Below are positions 1 through 5,447 of a stretch of 6,610 nucleotides of DNA, piece by piece. This stretch comes from Mariprofundaceae bacterium (GTDB lineage Bacteria > Pseudomonadota > Zetaproteobacteria > Mariprofundales > Mariprofundaceae): the NCBI GenBank assembly GCA_027035825.1, contig JALVTX010000202.1, forward strand, positions 1-6,610, given 5' to 3'. The translations under genes were made by a program, and so were the position numbers. Position 1 is the first letter of the stretch, and every line of letters begins with the position of its first letter. The notes beneath the pieces are model-generated. The model did no database searches and had not been told where the DNA came from. It saw only the letters and a list, made by a program, of their open reading frames with translations.

Positions 1-87
1 TACAACCACATCCGACCGCACAAGGCCTTGAACCTCCTACCGCCCGCACAGTATCTTGCCAGCCTCAATCCCAGAATGGCGGCCTGA
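1..87 (+). CDS. DDE transposase, C-terminal fragment (IS3/IS481-like)
   Basis: Only the last 28 codons are inside the window; the gene enters from the left edge and stops at the TGA at 85-87. The visible peptide contains YNHIRPHKALN followed by LLPPAQYLA. This is the conserved tail of rve-type (retroviral-integrase fold) transposases of the IS3 and IS481 families, which lies just after the third catalytic acidic residue and has the consensus YNxxRPHxAL...P. The catalytic residues themselves would be upstream and cannot be checked, so it is unknown whether the gene is intact. It reads in the same direction as the ribosomal-protein operon that follows. The family split (IS3 or IS481) cannot be decided from this fragment. 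Confidence 0.85.
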   Translation, partial: YNHIRPHKALNLLPPAQYLASLNPRMAA

Positions 88-98
88 ATCCACGCCTT

Positions 99-124
99 TG
101 TCTCATATGTAGTGGACTAGGACA
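99..124 (+). repeat. Probable terminal inverted repeat (right) of the IS
   Basis: This 26-base stretch begins TGTCTCATATG and ends TGGACTAGGACA. Read on the minus strand it starts TGTCCTAGTCCA, the TG...CA form expected at the tip of IS3/IS481-type elements. The partner repeat is outside the window, so the exact length of the repeat is a guess. The outer edge could lie a few bases either side of 124. Confidence 0.45.
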
Positions 125-129
125 CCCGC

Positions 130-158
130 TTGCATGGCGGGCGGGCGGGCCGTATAGT
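130..158 (+). promoter_or_regulatory. Candidate sigma70 promoter of the rpsF operon
   Basis: TTGCAT at 130-135 (consensus TTGACA) and TATAGT at 153-158 (consensus TATAAT) are separated by exactly 17 bases, the preferred spacing. TATAGT is also one of the few AT-rich hexamers in a very GC-rich stretch. A start of transcription near 165 would give a leader of about 110 bases before the rpsF GTG at 276. The -35 box begins about six bases beyond the inferred IS end, so it appears to be host sequence rather than part of the element. The spacer is almost pure GGGC repeats, described separately. Confidence 0.6.
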
Positions 159-172
159 GCCGCGCTCGCAGC

Positions 173-209
173 CGCCCGGGCCATGGCCGCAGAGGTTTTT
201 TGCCCGGCG
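173..209 (+). promoter_or_regulatory. Leader hairpin upstream of rpsF (possible bS6:bS18 control site)
   Basis: CGCC at 173-176 pairs with GGCG at 206-209, and GGGC at 178-181 pairs with GCCC at 202-205. This gives an eight-base-pair GC stem with one bulged C (177) and a 20-base loop containing CCGCAGAGG and a run of six T. Many bacteria control this operon through an RNA motif in the rpsF 5' UTR bound by the bS6:bS18 pair, recognised by a conserved CCG near a bulged stem. The position is right for that and CCG triplets are present, but I cannot match the full consensus, so the assignment is tentative. The T run lies inside the loop, which argues against a terminator. Confidence 0.3.
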
Positions 210-263
210 TTTGCAACCAACAACAACTCGCTCCGGATCGCGCATCATTCCGGGGCCAAGACC

Positions 264-271
264 GAGAGAGG
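264..271 (+). promoter_or_regulatory. Ribosome binding site deciding the rpsF GTG start
   Basis: GAGAGAGG lies four bases before the GTG at 276. It supports that GTG over the in-frame ATG at 183, which would add 31 residues with no resemblance to bS6. Confidence 0.55.
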
Positions 272-275
272 CGCC

Positions 276-722
276 GTGTACTACGAGACCATTTTCATCG
301 TCAATCCCGACGTATCCCAGGAAAACACCGAAAAACTGACCGACGCGCTGGTCAAGCGCGTGGAAAAGGCTGGCGGCCGCATCGTCAAGCGCGAGTATTG
401 GGGTTCGCGCCCCCTGGCCTACCAGATCGCCAAGCGCAAGCGCGGCCATTACGTGCTGCTCGTGACCGATGGCGAGGCCGCCGCATTGGACGCGCTGGAG
501 GAAGGCATTCGCTTGGAGGAGCGCATCATTCGCTTCCTGACCACGCGGCTTGACGAGCTTTCCGACGAGCCTTCCCCGCTGCTGCGCCGCAAGGCCAAGA
601 GCGAGGAGTCCGCGACCGAGGCCGGGGAGCAGAAGGCCGAGGAGCAGCAGGAAGAGGCCGCGCCGAAGGCTGATGACGCCGCCGCCAAGGAGACGGAAAC
701 CGCGGGAGATGCCGCGGCCTGA
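276..722 (+). CDS. rpsF: 30S ribosomal protein bS6
   Basis: bS6 binds bS18 and 16S rRNA in the central domain (platform) of the 30S subunit. The protein opens MYYETIFIVNPD, the standard bS6 start, which fixes the GTG at 276 as the start. It continues with the family block WGSRPLAYQI (residues 42-51) and basic KRKRGHY, then EERIIRFLTTRLDE (81-94), completing the ferredoxin-like fold by about residue 95. Residues 96-148 form an unstructured tail rich in Glu, Ala and Lys, making the protein 148 residues against roughly 95-135 in most species. E. coli bS6 also ends in an acidic tail that RimK extends with glutamates, but no rimK is visible here. The stop overlaps the next gene by 14 bases if that gene starts at 709, suggesting coupled translation. 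Confidence 0.95.
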   Translation: MYYETIFIVNPDVSQENTEKLTDALVKRVEKAGGRIVKREYWGSRPLAYQIAKRKRGHYVLLVTDGEAAALDALEEGIRLEERIIRFLTTRLDELSDEPSPLLRRKAKSEESATEAGEQKAEEQQEEAAPKADDAAAKETETAGDAAA

Positions 723-1074
723 GGAGACGGCCGTCAACGCGGTGCGTCTCTCCGGCGTGCTGACGGACGTGCGCGAGCGCTGGACGCCAGACGGCTCGCT
801 GGCCGCCATCGCATCGTTGGTGATCCCCCGCCCGGCGCTGGGCGCCGCGCGGGCCAGCCACGAAAGCGAGCAGCCCATCCCGCTGCGCGCTGCGGGCGAG
901 GCGGCGCGAGCGATCGCCGCCAACGAAGGCCGGCGGGTCGCCATCGCGGGGCAACTGAGGCGGCGCTACTACAGCCGCCACGGCGAATCCCGCTGGGGAC
1001 AGGTGGAAGTCTGGGTGGACGAATGCAGGGCTTCCGAGAGACAGGTAAACGACCAGGAGGAACGACATGGCTGA
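709..1074 (+). CDS. priB: PriB-like primosomal replication protein N (OB-fold ssDNA-binding)
   Basis: PriB is a small dimeric OB-fold protein that binds single-stranded DNA and helps PriA reload DnaB at stalled forks. This 121-residue product has NAVRLSGVLTDVRERWTPDG (10-29), resembling the first strands of PriB (N-x-L-x-L-x-G with a later T/SP-x-G). It also has an IPLRAAGEAARAIAANEG segment (57-74) and VAIAGQLRRRYYSRHG (77-92), the G-x-v-x-v-x-G-x-L turn of the fold. Its place between rpsF and rpsR is the classic priB position in beta/gammaproteobacteria, and dnaB lies downstream. The match is loose: it is divergent and could equally be called an SSB-like protein. It lacks the acidic DDDIPF-type tail of SSB. 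Start uncertain: ATG 709 overlaps rpsF and has no well-spaced ribosome site; GTG 742 would give 110 residues beginning at RLSGVL. Confidence 0.7.
   Translation: MPRPEETAVNAVRLSGVLTDVRERWTPDGSLAAIASLVIPRPALGAARASHESEQPIPLRAAGEAARAIAANEGRRVAIAGQLRRRYYSRHGESRWGQVEVWVDECRASERQVNDQEERHG
1055..1060 (+). promoter_or_regulatory. Strong Shine-Dalgarno for rpsR
   Basis: A perfect AGGAGG lies six bases before the ATG at 1067, inside the end of the priB-like gene. It confirms the rpsR start, and so the long N-terminal extension of bS18. It also suggests rpsR is translated independently of and more strongly than the gene before it. Confidence 0.8.
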
Positions 1075-1393
1075 AGAAGCTGTGAAGACAAGCGAAAGCA
1101 AGGAGCAGAGCACGCCGGCGAAATCCGCCGCGAAGCCCGCCGAGCAGTCCCGGCCGGCCCGCCGCCCGCGCTACCCGCGCAAGCGGAAGTTCTGCAAGTT
1201 CTGCGCCGACAAGAGCATGCAGATCGACCACAAGAACCCGGATCTGCTCAAGCAGTTCATTACCGAGCGCTACAAGATCCTGCCGGCCCGCGTGACCGGC
1301 ACCTGCGCCAAGCATCAGCGCGCGCTGACCACGGCCGTGAAGCGCGCCCGCATCCTGGCGCTGCTGCCCTTCACGCCGCTGCACCACGACTGA
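1067..1393 (+). CDS. rpsR: 30S ribosomal protein bS18 with zinc-ribbon cysteines
   Basis: bS18 pairs with bS6 on the 30S platform. The conserved core runs from RKRKFCKFC through IDHKNPDLLKQFITERYKI (53-71) and ARVTGTCAKHQR (74-85) to VKRARILALLPFT (91-103). Two features stand out. First, an N-terminal extension of about 37 residues rich in Glu, Lys, Ala and Pro precedes the core, for a total of 108 residues against about 75 in E. coli. Second, C43-x-x-C46 and C80-x-x-H83 form a complete candidate zinc site. E. coli bS18 keeps only one cysteine here (FCRF, with TGTRAKYQ), so it is a metal-free form. The gene overlaps the end of the priB-like gene by eight bases and has a textbook ribosome site. 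Confidence 0.96.
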   Translation: MAEEAVKTSESKEQSTPAKSAAKPAEQSRPARRPRYPRKRKFCKFCADKSMQIDHKNPDLLKQFITERYKILPARVTGTCAKHQRALTTAVKRARILALLPFTPLHHD

Positions 1394-1401
1394 CGCGCGA
1401 T

Positions 1402-1499
1402 CTTGCGGGCGCACGCGAGGAGCATGCGCGCGCCCGGGCATGCTCCCGGCAAGCGCCCGTGAATGACCGCGCCCAGCCCGGCAAGGATTGGCCCGCAAG
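1402..1499 (+). promoter_or_regulatory. Structured gap between rpsR and the DUF2232 gene
   Basis: The 127-base gap 1394-1520 holds two perfect nine-base inverted repeats, one inside the other. CTTGCGGGC (1402-1410) pairs with GCCCGCAAG (1491-1499), enclosing the region. GGAGCATGC (1419-1427) pairs with GCATGCTCC (1438-1446) over a ten-base loop. A nine-base direct repeat CCCGGCAAG occurs at 1445-1453 and 1477-1485, and both copies resemble the 3' arm of the outer stem, so alternative pairings are possible. There is no T run, so it does not look like an intrinsic terminator. It could be an RNA-processing or transcript-stability element separating highly expressed rpsR from the weakly needed membrane protein, or a cis-regulatory RNA. 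Confidence 0.5.
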
Positions 1500-1520
1500 C
1501 CATGCCGTGAGGGAGCGGCC

Positions 1521-2477
1521 ATGATGCCGAAAGCGCGCCCGCTGCCGCCGGCCGTCGCATGGGTGCTGACGCGCCGCGCGCCCTGTGCGCTGCTGGCCGT
1601 CGCCCTGTTCGCATCGGGCATGTGGGCGGGCGCGGCATGGACGCCGCTGTTGGCCCTGCACCTGCTGACGCCGGCGCTGTTCGCGCTCATCGCCATCGGC
1701 GGAGGTCTGGCATTCGGCCTTCAGGTGGCGCTGATCGCCACCGCATTGCTGGCGCTGCTGGCGAAGGGCGACATGGCGCCCGGGCTGATGCTGCTGGTGA
1801 TGTACGCGCTGCTGCCGATGCTGGCCGCGCGCACGCTGAAGGGCCCGGACGGCCTGGCGCGCAGCGCCCGGCAACTGGCCATCGGACTGGGCTGCGCGAT
1901 GCTGGCGGCGCTCATGGTCGGCGCGTCCAGTCAGGGCGTGACGCCCGAGGAGATGGTGGGCCGCATGCTTCAGCCGCTGCTGGACGCCATGGCCCGCCAG
2001 AACGGGATGGACGCCGCGGCGATGGAGCGCATCCAGCAGGCCTCCGCCTGGTTCTTTCCGGGCCTGACGGCGCTGGCGCTGTGGGGCATCTGGTGGGGCG
2101 ACGTGGTGCTGGCGCGCGGCATCGCCATCCGCCACGGCTTCTTCCGCGGCGACGCACGACCGTTCTCGGGCCTGCGCTTCGGGCACGAGGTGGCATGGGC
2201 CTTCCTGGCGCTCGCCGCCGCAAGCCTCGTTGCCACGGGGCCGGTGCGCTACCTGGCGTTTTCGGCCATGCTGCTCGCGGGCGGGCTGCTCACGGCGCAG
2301 GGGCTGGCGGTGCTGCATGCCTGGCTTGGCAACCGCGGCACGCCCTGGATGCTGGCGCCGCTGTATGTTGTGCTGTTGATTCAGCCGGTGATGCTATTAC
2401 CCTTCACCGTGGCGGGGCTGATGGATGTTTGGTTTGACTATCGCCGGCGCATGACGCCGGACAACGGAGGACGATAA
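1521..2477 (+). CDS. DUF2232-type polytopic inner-membrane protein
   Basis: The product is 318 residues and strongly hydrophobic, with about eight or nine likely membrane segments (roughly 22-38, 42-62, 65-81, 87-103, 117-135, 177-195, 224-240, 244-268, 276-300). A less hydrophobic loop rich in Met, Glu and Gln lies at 138-175. It ends GLMDVWFDYRRR, which resembles the C-terminal G-x-x-D...D-x-R block of DUF2232 proteins. Genes of that family commonly sit between rpsR and rplI, as in Pseudomonas and many alphaproteobacteria, and this position is the main support for the call. The function is unknown. ATG 1521 is chosen because GGGAG at 1511-1515 precedes it with normal spacing; ATG 1524 is as plausible, and an in-frame TTG at 1488 would fall within the structured gap. 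The stop is one base before rplI. Confidence 0.75.
   Translation: MMPKARPLPPAVAWVLTRRAPCALLAVALFASGMWAGAAWTPLLALHLLTPALFALIAIGGGLAFGLQVALIATALLALLAKGDMAPGLMLLVMYALLPMLAARTLKGPDGLARSARQLAIGLGCAMLAALMVGASSQGVTPEEMVGRMLQPLLDAMARQNGMDAAAMERIQQASAWFFPGLTALALWGIWWGDVVLARGIAIRHGFFRGDARPFSGLRFGHEVAWAFLALAAASLVATGPVRYLAFSAMLLAGGLLTAQGLAVLHAWLGNRGTPWMLAPLYVVLLIQPVMLLPFTVAGLMDVWFDYRRRMTPDNGGR
2466..2471 (+). promoter_or_regulatory. Shine-Dalgarno for rplI
   Basis: GGAGGA lies seven bases before the ATG at 2479 and inside the last codons of the preceding membrane-protein gene. It fixes the rplI start one base after that gene's TAA. Confidence 0.75.
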
Positions 2478-2478
2478 G

Positions 2479-2928
2479 ATGCAGTTGATACTTCTCGAAC
2501 GCGTGGCGGGACTGGGCAATGTCGGCGACGAGGTGACCGTCAAGCCCGGCTACGGCCGCAACTACCTGCTGCCGCAGGGCAAGGCCACCCTGGCCACGGA
2601 TGCCAACCGCAAGGTGTTTGCCCGCCGTCGCCAGCTGCTGGAGGAAAAGCAGCGCCACGCGCTGGAGCAGGCGCAGGCGCTGGCGGAAAAGCTGGCCGGC
2701 CTGAAGCTGACCATCAAGCGCGCCACGTCCGACGGCGAGCATCTCTACGGCTCCGTCACCACGCACGAGCTGGCCGACCTGCTGCACGAGAACGGCCACG
2801 AGGTTGAGCGCCGCCACATCATCCTGGACGACGCCATCAAGACCGTGGGCGAGCACGCCTTCCGCGTGCGCCTGCACCCGGACGTGGTGGCCGAGCTGAC
2901 CCTGACCGTCGAATCCGAGAATTCATGA
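2479..2928 (+). CDS. rplI: 50S ribosomal protein bL9
   Basis: bL9 binds 23S rRNA near the base of the L1 stalk and extends away from the 50S surface on a long helix. It helps limit frameshifting and ribosome crowding. All parts are present at the usual length (149 residues). The N-terminal rRNA-binding domain carries MQLILLERVAGLGNVGDEVTVKPGYGRNYLLPQGKA split here as strand 1-8, the GLGNVGDEVTVKPGYGRNYL signature (11-30) and P32. The long connecting helix is about residues 42-75, rich in Arg, Gln, Glu and Leu. The C-terminal domain follows with DGEHLYGSVT (85-94) and HAFRVRLHPDVVAELTLTVE. Nothing is missing or unusual. Confidence 0.97.
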   Translation: MQLILLERVAGLGNVGDEVTVKPGYGRNYLLPQGKATLATDANRKVFARRRQLLEEKQRHALEQAQALAEKLAGLKLTIKRATSDGEHLYGSVTTHELADLLHENGHEVERRHIILDDAIKTVGEHAFRVRLHPDVVAELTLTVESENS

Positions 2929-2932
2929 CCTC

Positions 2933-4321
2933 GTGACACGCAACGGCGCCCCCCCGCGGACAGGCTCCATGCGGGAGCATGTTCCGCCGCACGCGCGCGA
3001 CGCCGAGCTTGCGGTTCTGGGGGGCATCATGCTCGACCCGGAGGCGCTGGAGCGTCTGGAAGGCAGCCTGCTGCCCGAACACTTCTACGTCGAGCGTCAC
3101 CGGCTGATCTTCACCGCCATGCTGGAGCTGACCAAGAACGGCCAGCCGGTGGACGGAATCACGGTCAAGGACTTCCTGGAGCAGCGCGACCAGTTGGACA
3201 CCTGCGGCGGCGAGGCCTACCTGGCCGAGCTCATCAGCGCCATCCCGACCTCGGCGCACGTTCGCCATTATGCCGACATCGTGCGCGAACGCGCCGTGCT
3301 GCGCGAGCTGCTGCAAGTGTGCTCGCGCGTTTCCCAGCGCGTCTACGAGGAGCCCGACCTGGACGTGGGCGAGCACCTGGATCAGGCCGAGATGGAGATG
3401 CTGGCCGTGGCCGAGAAGTTCAGCCGCGCGCGGCCCACGTTCAGCCAGCTCAACGAGCTGATGACCGAGGGCTACAAGCAACTCGAGAAGCGCTACGCCG
3501 AGAAGAAGGCCATCACCGGCGTCCCGACCGGCTACGCCGACCTCGACGAAATCACCTCCGGCCTTCAGCGCGGCGACCTCATCATCATCGCCGGCCGCCC
3601 CAGCATGGGCAAGACGGCCTTCGCCATGAACCTGGCCCGCAACGCGGCCATCGAATCCGACGACCCCAGGGCCGTGGCCGTGTTCTCGCTGGAGATGTCC
3701 AGCCAGCAACTGGCGTTGCGCATGCTGGCCAGCGAGGCCCGGGTGGACATGAAGCTGTTGCGCACCGGTCGCTTCTCAGCCGAGGACTGGCGCAAGCTGG
3801 CCCACGCGGTCGGCACGCTGGCCGAGGCGCCCATCTTCATTGACGACACGCCGGCCATCTCGGTGCTGGAGCTGCGCTCCAAGTGCCGGCGATTGAAGAA
3901 GGAGCATGGCGGGCTGGACCTGGTCATCATCGACTACCTGCAACTGATGAGCGGCCGCGCCGACGCCGAACGCCGCGAACAGGAAATCAGCGAAATCACC
4001 CGCTCCCTCAAGGGGCTGGCCAAGGAACTGAACGTGCCCGTCATCGCGCTGTCGCAGCTCAACCGCTCGCTGGAGTCGCGCGGCGACAAGCGGCCGATGA
4101 TGTCCGATCTGCGCGAATCCGGCGCCATCGAGCAGGACGCCGACCTCATCACCTTCATCTACCGCGACGAGGTCTACAACAAGAAGCCGGACAACGAGGG
4201 GCTGGCGGAGATCATCATCGCCAAGCAGCGAAACGGCCCCACTGGCACCGTCCACCTGACCTTCCTGCACCGCTACACCCGCTTCGAGAACCACGCGCCG
4301 CGTTCGGGTTTTGACGACTGA
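2933..4321 (+). CDS. dnaB: Replicative DNA helicase DnaB
   Basis: DnaB is the hexameric 5'-3' helicase that opens the replication fork and recruits primase. The 462-residue protein has the N-terminal DnaB domain (about 17-120, VPPHARDAELAVLGG...DIVRERAV). A linker follows, then the RecA-like motor from about 190. Walker A is GRPSMGKT (221-228), the catalytic glutamate is in FSLEM (E254), and Walker B is VIIDY (331-335). The sensor region is LSQLNRSLE (373-381), followed by DLRESGAIEQDAD (392-404), and the KQRNGPTGTV block (431-440) contains the expected arginine finger. No intein interrupts the motor. Start uncertain: GTG 2933 lies four bases after the rplI stop but has a poor ribosome site. 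ATG 2969 is preceded by GGACAGG (2958-2964) with four-base spacing and gives MREHVPPHARDAEL, also a normal DnaB start. Confidence 0.97.
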   Translation: MTRNGAPPRTGSMREHVPPHARDAELAVLGGIMLDPEALERLEGSLLPEHFYVERHRLIFTAMLELTKNGQPVDGITVKDFLEQRDQLDTCGGEAYLAELISAIPTSAHVRHYADIVRERAVLRELLQVCSRVSQRVYEEPDLDVGEHLDQAEMEMLAVAEKFSRARPTFSQLNELMTEGYKQLEKRYAEKKAITGVPTGYADLDEITSGLQRGDLIIIAGRPSMGKTAFAMNLARNAAIESDDPRAVAVFSLEMSSQQLALRMLASEARVDMKLLRTGRFSAEDWRKLAHAVGTLAEAPIFIDDTPAISVLELRSKCRRLKKEHGGLDLVIIDYLQLMSGRADAERREQEISEITRSLKGLAKELNVPVIALSQLNRSLESRGDKRPMMSDLRESGAIEQDADLITFIYRDEVYNKKPDNEGLAEIIIAKQRNGPTGTVHLTFLHRYTRFENHAPRSGFDD

Positions 4322-4346
4322 CGCGGGCGGATGCCACACTCGGGGC

Positions 4347-5447
4347 ATGAGTCGCCCCGCCATCGCCCGCATCAACCTCGACGCCCTGCGTCACAACCTT
4401 CGCGCGCTCGCCCGGCGGGCCGACCGTGCGCGGCTGATGGCCGTGGTCAAGGCCAACGCCTACGGCCACGGGCTCGACATCGTGGCGCCGGCGCTGATGG
4501 AAGCGGGCTGCCGGGCCTTTGCGGTCACCGACGCTGCCGAGGGCGCGGCCCTGCGCCGCATCCTGGGGTGGGAGGCGGACATCGTGGCCCTCTCCGGCGT
4601 GTTCGACGCCGAGGACGCCCGCTGGTGCGCCGAGGCCCGCATCACGCCAACGCTGACCGAAACGTGCCAGGTGACGATGCTTTCCGCGGCGGGCTTTCGC
4701 GGCAATGTCTGGCTGAAGGTGGACACCGGCATGCGCCGGCTGGGCAGCCCGGACGCCGCCGCGCTGTTGAACGCCTGCCGGCAGGCGGGCCTTGGCATTG
4801 CCGGGCTGATGAGCCACCTGGCCTGCGCCGATGCGCCCGATCATCCACTGAACCAGTCCCAGCTGGAAGCGTTCCGCGCACAACTGAATGCCCTGCCCGA
4901 GCGCGTGCCGGGCTCGCTGTTGAACAGCGCCGGGCTGGCCACGATGCCCGAGGCGGCGATGGATGTCGTCCGGCCCGGCATCGCGCTCTACGGCGTGGAG
5001 CCTGTAAGCGAACGCCCGCTGGGACTACAACCCGTCATGCAGCTCACGAGCCGGATCATGCAGGTGCGGCGCATCCAGCGCGGCGAGAGCGTCTCCTACG
5101 GGGCCACGTTCACCGCCAGGCGAAACATGCGCATCGCCGTGGTCGCACTGGGATATGCCGATGGCCTGCCGCGCCTGCTCTCCAACCGGGGCGCGGCGGT
5201 GCGGCTCGCCGCGCCGGAAAGCCGCCTGCCCATCGTCGGGCGCGTGTGCATGGACTACTGCCTGCTGGACGTCACGGAAGCGGACGCCAGCGCCGGCGAC
5301 GAGGTCGAGTTCTGGGGCCCGAACCTGCCGGCCGCCAGCGTGGCCGCCCAGGCCCGTACCATCGCCTACGAGCTGTTCACCGGGGTGGGCGCACGCGTCA
5401 AGCGGGAGGCGCATGGAGCACCACTGCGGGAACGGGGCGCCCCATGA
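4347..5447 (+). CDS. alr: Alanine racemase (PLP-dependent)
   Basis: This enzyme interconverts L- and D-alanine in the cytoplasm and supplies D-Ala for peptidoglycan. The 366-residue product has the TIM-barrel domain with the pyridoxal-phosphate lysine K35 in AVVKANAYGHG (32-42). It also has the barrel blocks WLKVDTGMRRLG (122-133), SHLACAD (156-162) and NSAGLATMPEA (193-203), and RPGIALYG (209-216). The second catalytic base is Y251 in ESVSYGATF (247-255). The C-terminal beta domain carries GYADGLPR (269-276), GRVCMDYCLLDVT (298-310) and ELFTGVGARV (342-351). All key residues are present. ATG 4347 is used; the frame is open further upstream to a TTG at 4311 inside dnaB, but that would add 12 residues unlike the family. 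The ribosome site is weak (GGGG at 4342). The stop overlaps mlaE as ATGA. Alr and biosynthetic DadX-type enzymes cannot be separated by motif, but the location favours alr. Confidence 0.96.
   Translation: MSRPAIARINLDALRHNLRALARRADRARLMAVVKANAYGHGLDIVAPALMEAGCRAFAVTDAAEGAALRRILGWEADIVALSGVFDAEDARWCAEARITPTLTETCQVTMLSAAGFRGNVWLKVDTGMRRLGSPDAAALLNACRQAGLGIAGLMSHLACADAPDHPLNQSQLEAFRAQLNALPERVPGSLLNSAGLATMPEAAMDVVRPGIALYGVEPVSERPLGLQPVMQLTSRIMQVRRIQRGESVSYGATFTARRNMRIAVVALGYADGLPRLLSNRGAAVRLAAPESRLPIVGRVCMDYCLLDVTEADASAGDEVEFWGPNLPAASVAAQARTIAYELFTGVGARVKREAHGAPLRERGAP

Larger units (their letters stand above)
1..124 (+). mobile_element. Right end of an insertion sequence
   Basis: The transposase tail is followed by a short AT-richer stretch (88-124) unlike the GC-rich surroundings, ending in GGACA. 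Elements of the IS3/IS481 type usually end within a few dozen bases of the transposase stop and finish in ...CA, which fits an end near 124. The left end is outside the window, so the boundary is inferred from base composition and the terminal dinucleotide, and no target-site duplication can be shown. The element sits only about 150 bases upstream of rpsF. Confidence 0.6.

Noticed and set aside
178..201. GC-rich palindrome GGCCATGGCC followed by six T as an intrinsic terminator
   Set aside because: The palindrome cannot form a stable stem with an adequate loop next to the T run, and the T run falls inside the loop of the better hairpin. A terminator between promoter and rpsF is possible as attenuation but not supported.
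183..275. In-frame ATG extending bS6 by 31 residues
   Set aside because: The family begins at M-YYE, matching the GTG at 276 with a ribosome site; the extra residues show no bS6 similarity and would swallow the leader.
117..944. 275-codon minus-strand open frame opposite rpsF and priB
   Set aside because: Antisense shadow of two recognisable genes; the leucine/glycine-rich stretch is the complement of the charged bS6 tail.
1371..2318. Long minus-strand open frame opposite the membrane-protein gene
   Set aside because: The product is dominated by Gln, Arg, His and Ala, a typical high-GC antisense shadow, while the + strand frame encodes a coherent membrane protein.
4322..4346. Separate promoter for alr in the short gap after dnaB
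   Set aside because: The 25-base gap has no recognisable -10 box, and nothing convincing was seen in the dnaB end.
5434..5443. GGGGCGCCCC palindrome directly before the mlaE ATG
   Set aside because: It is self-complementary but too short to fold on itself with a loop, lies within the last alr codons, and is easily expected by chance at this GC content.
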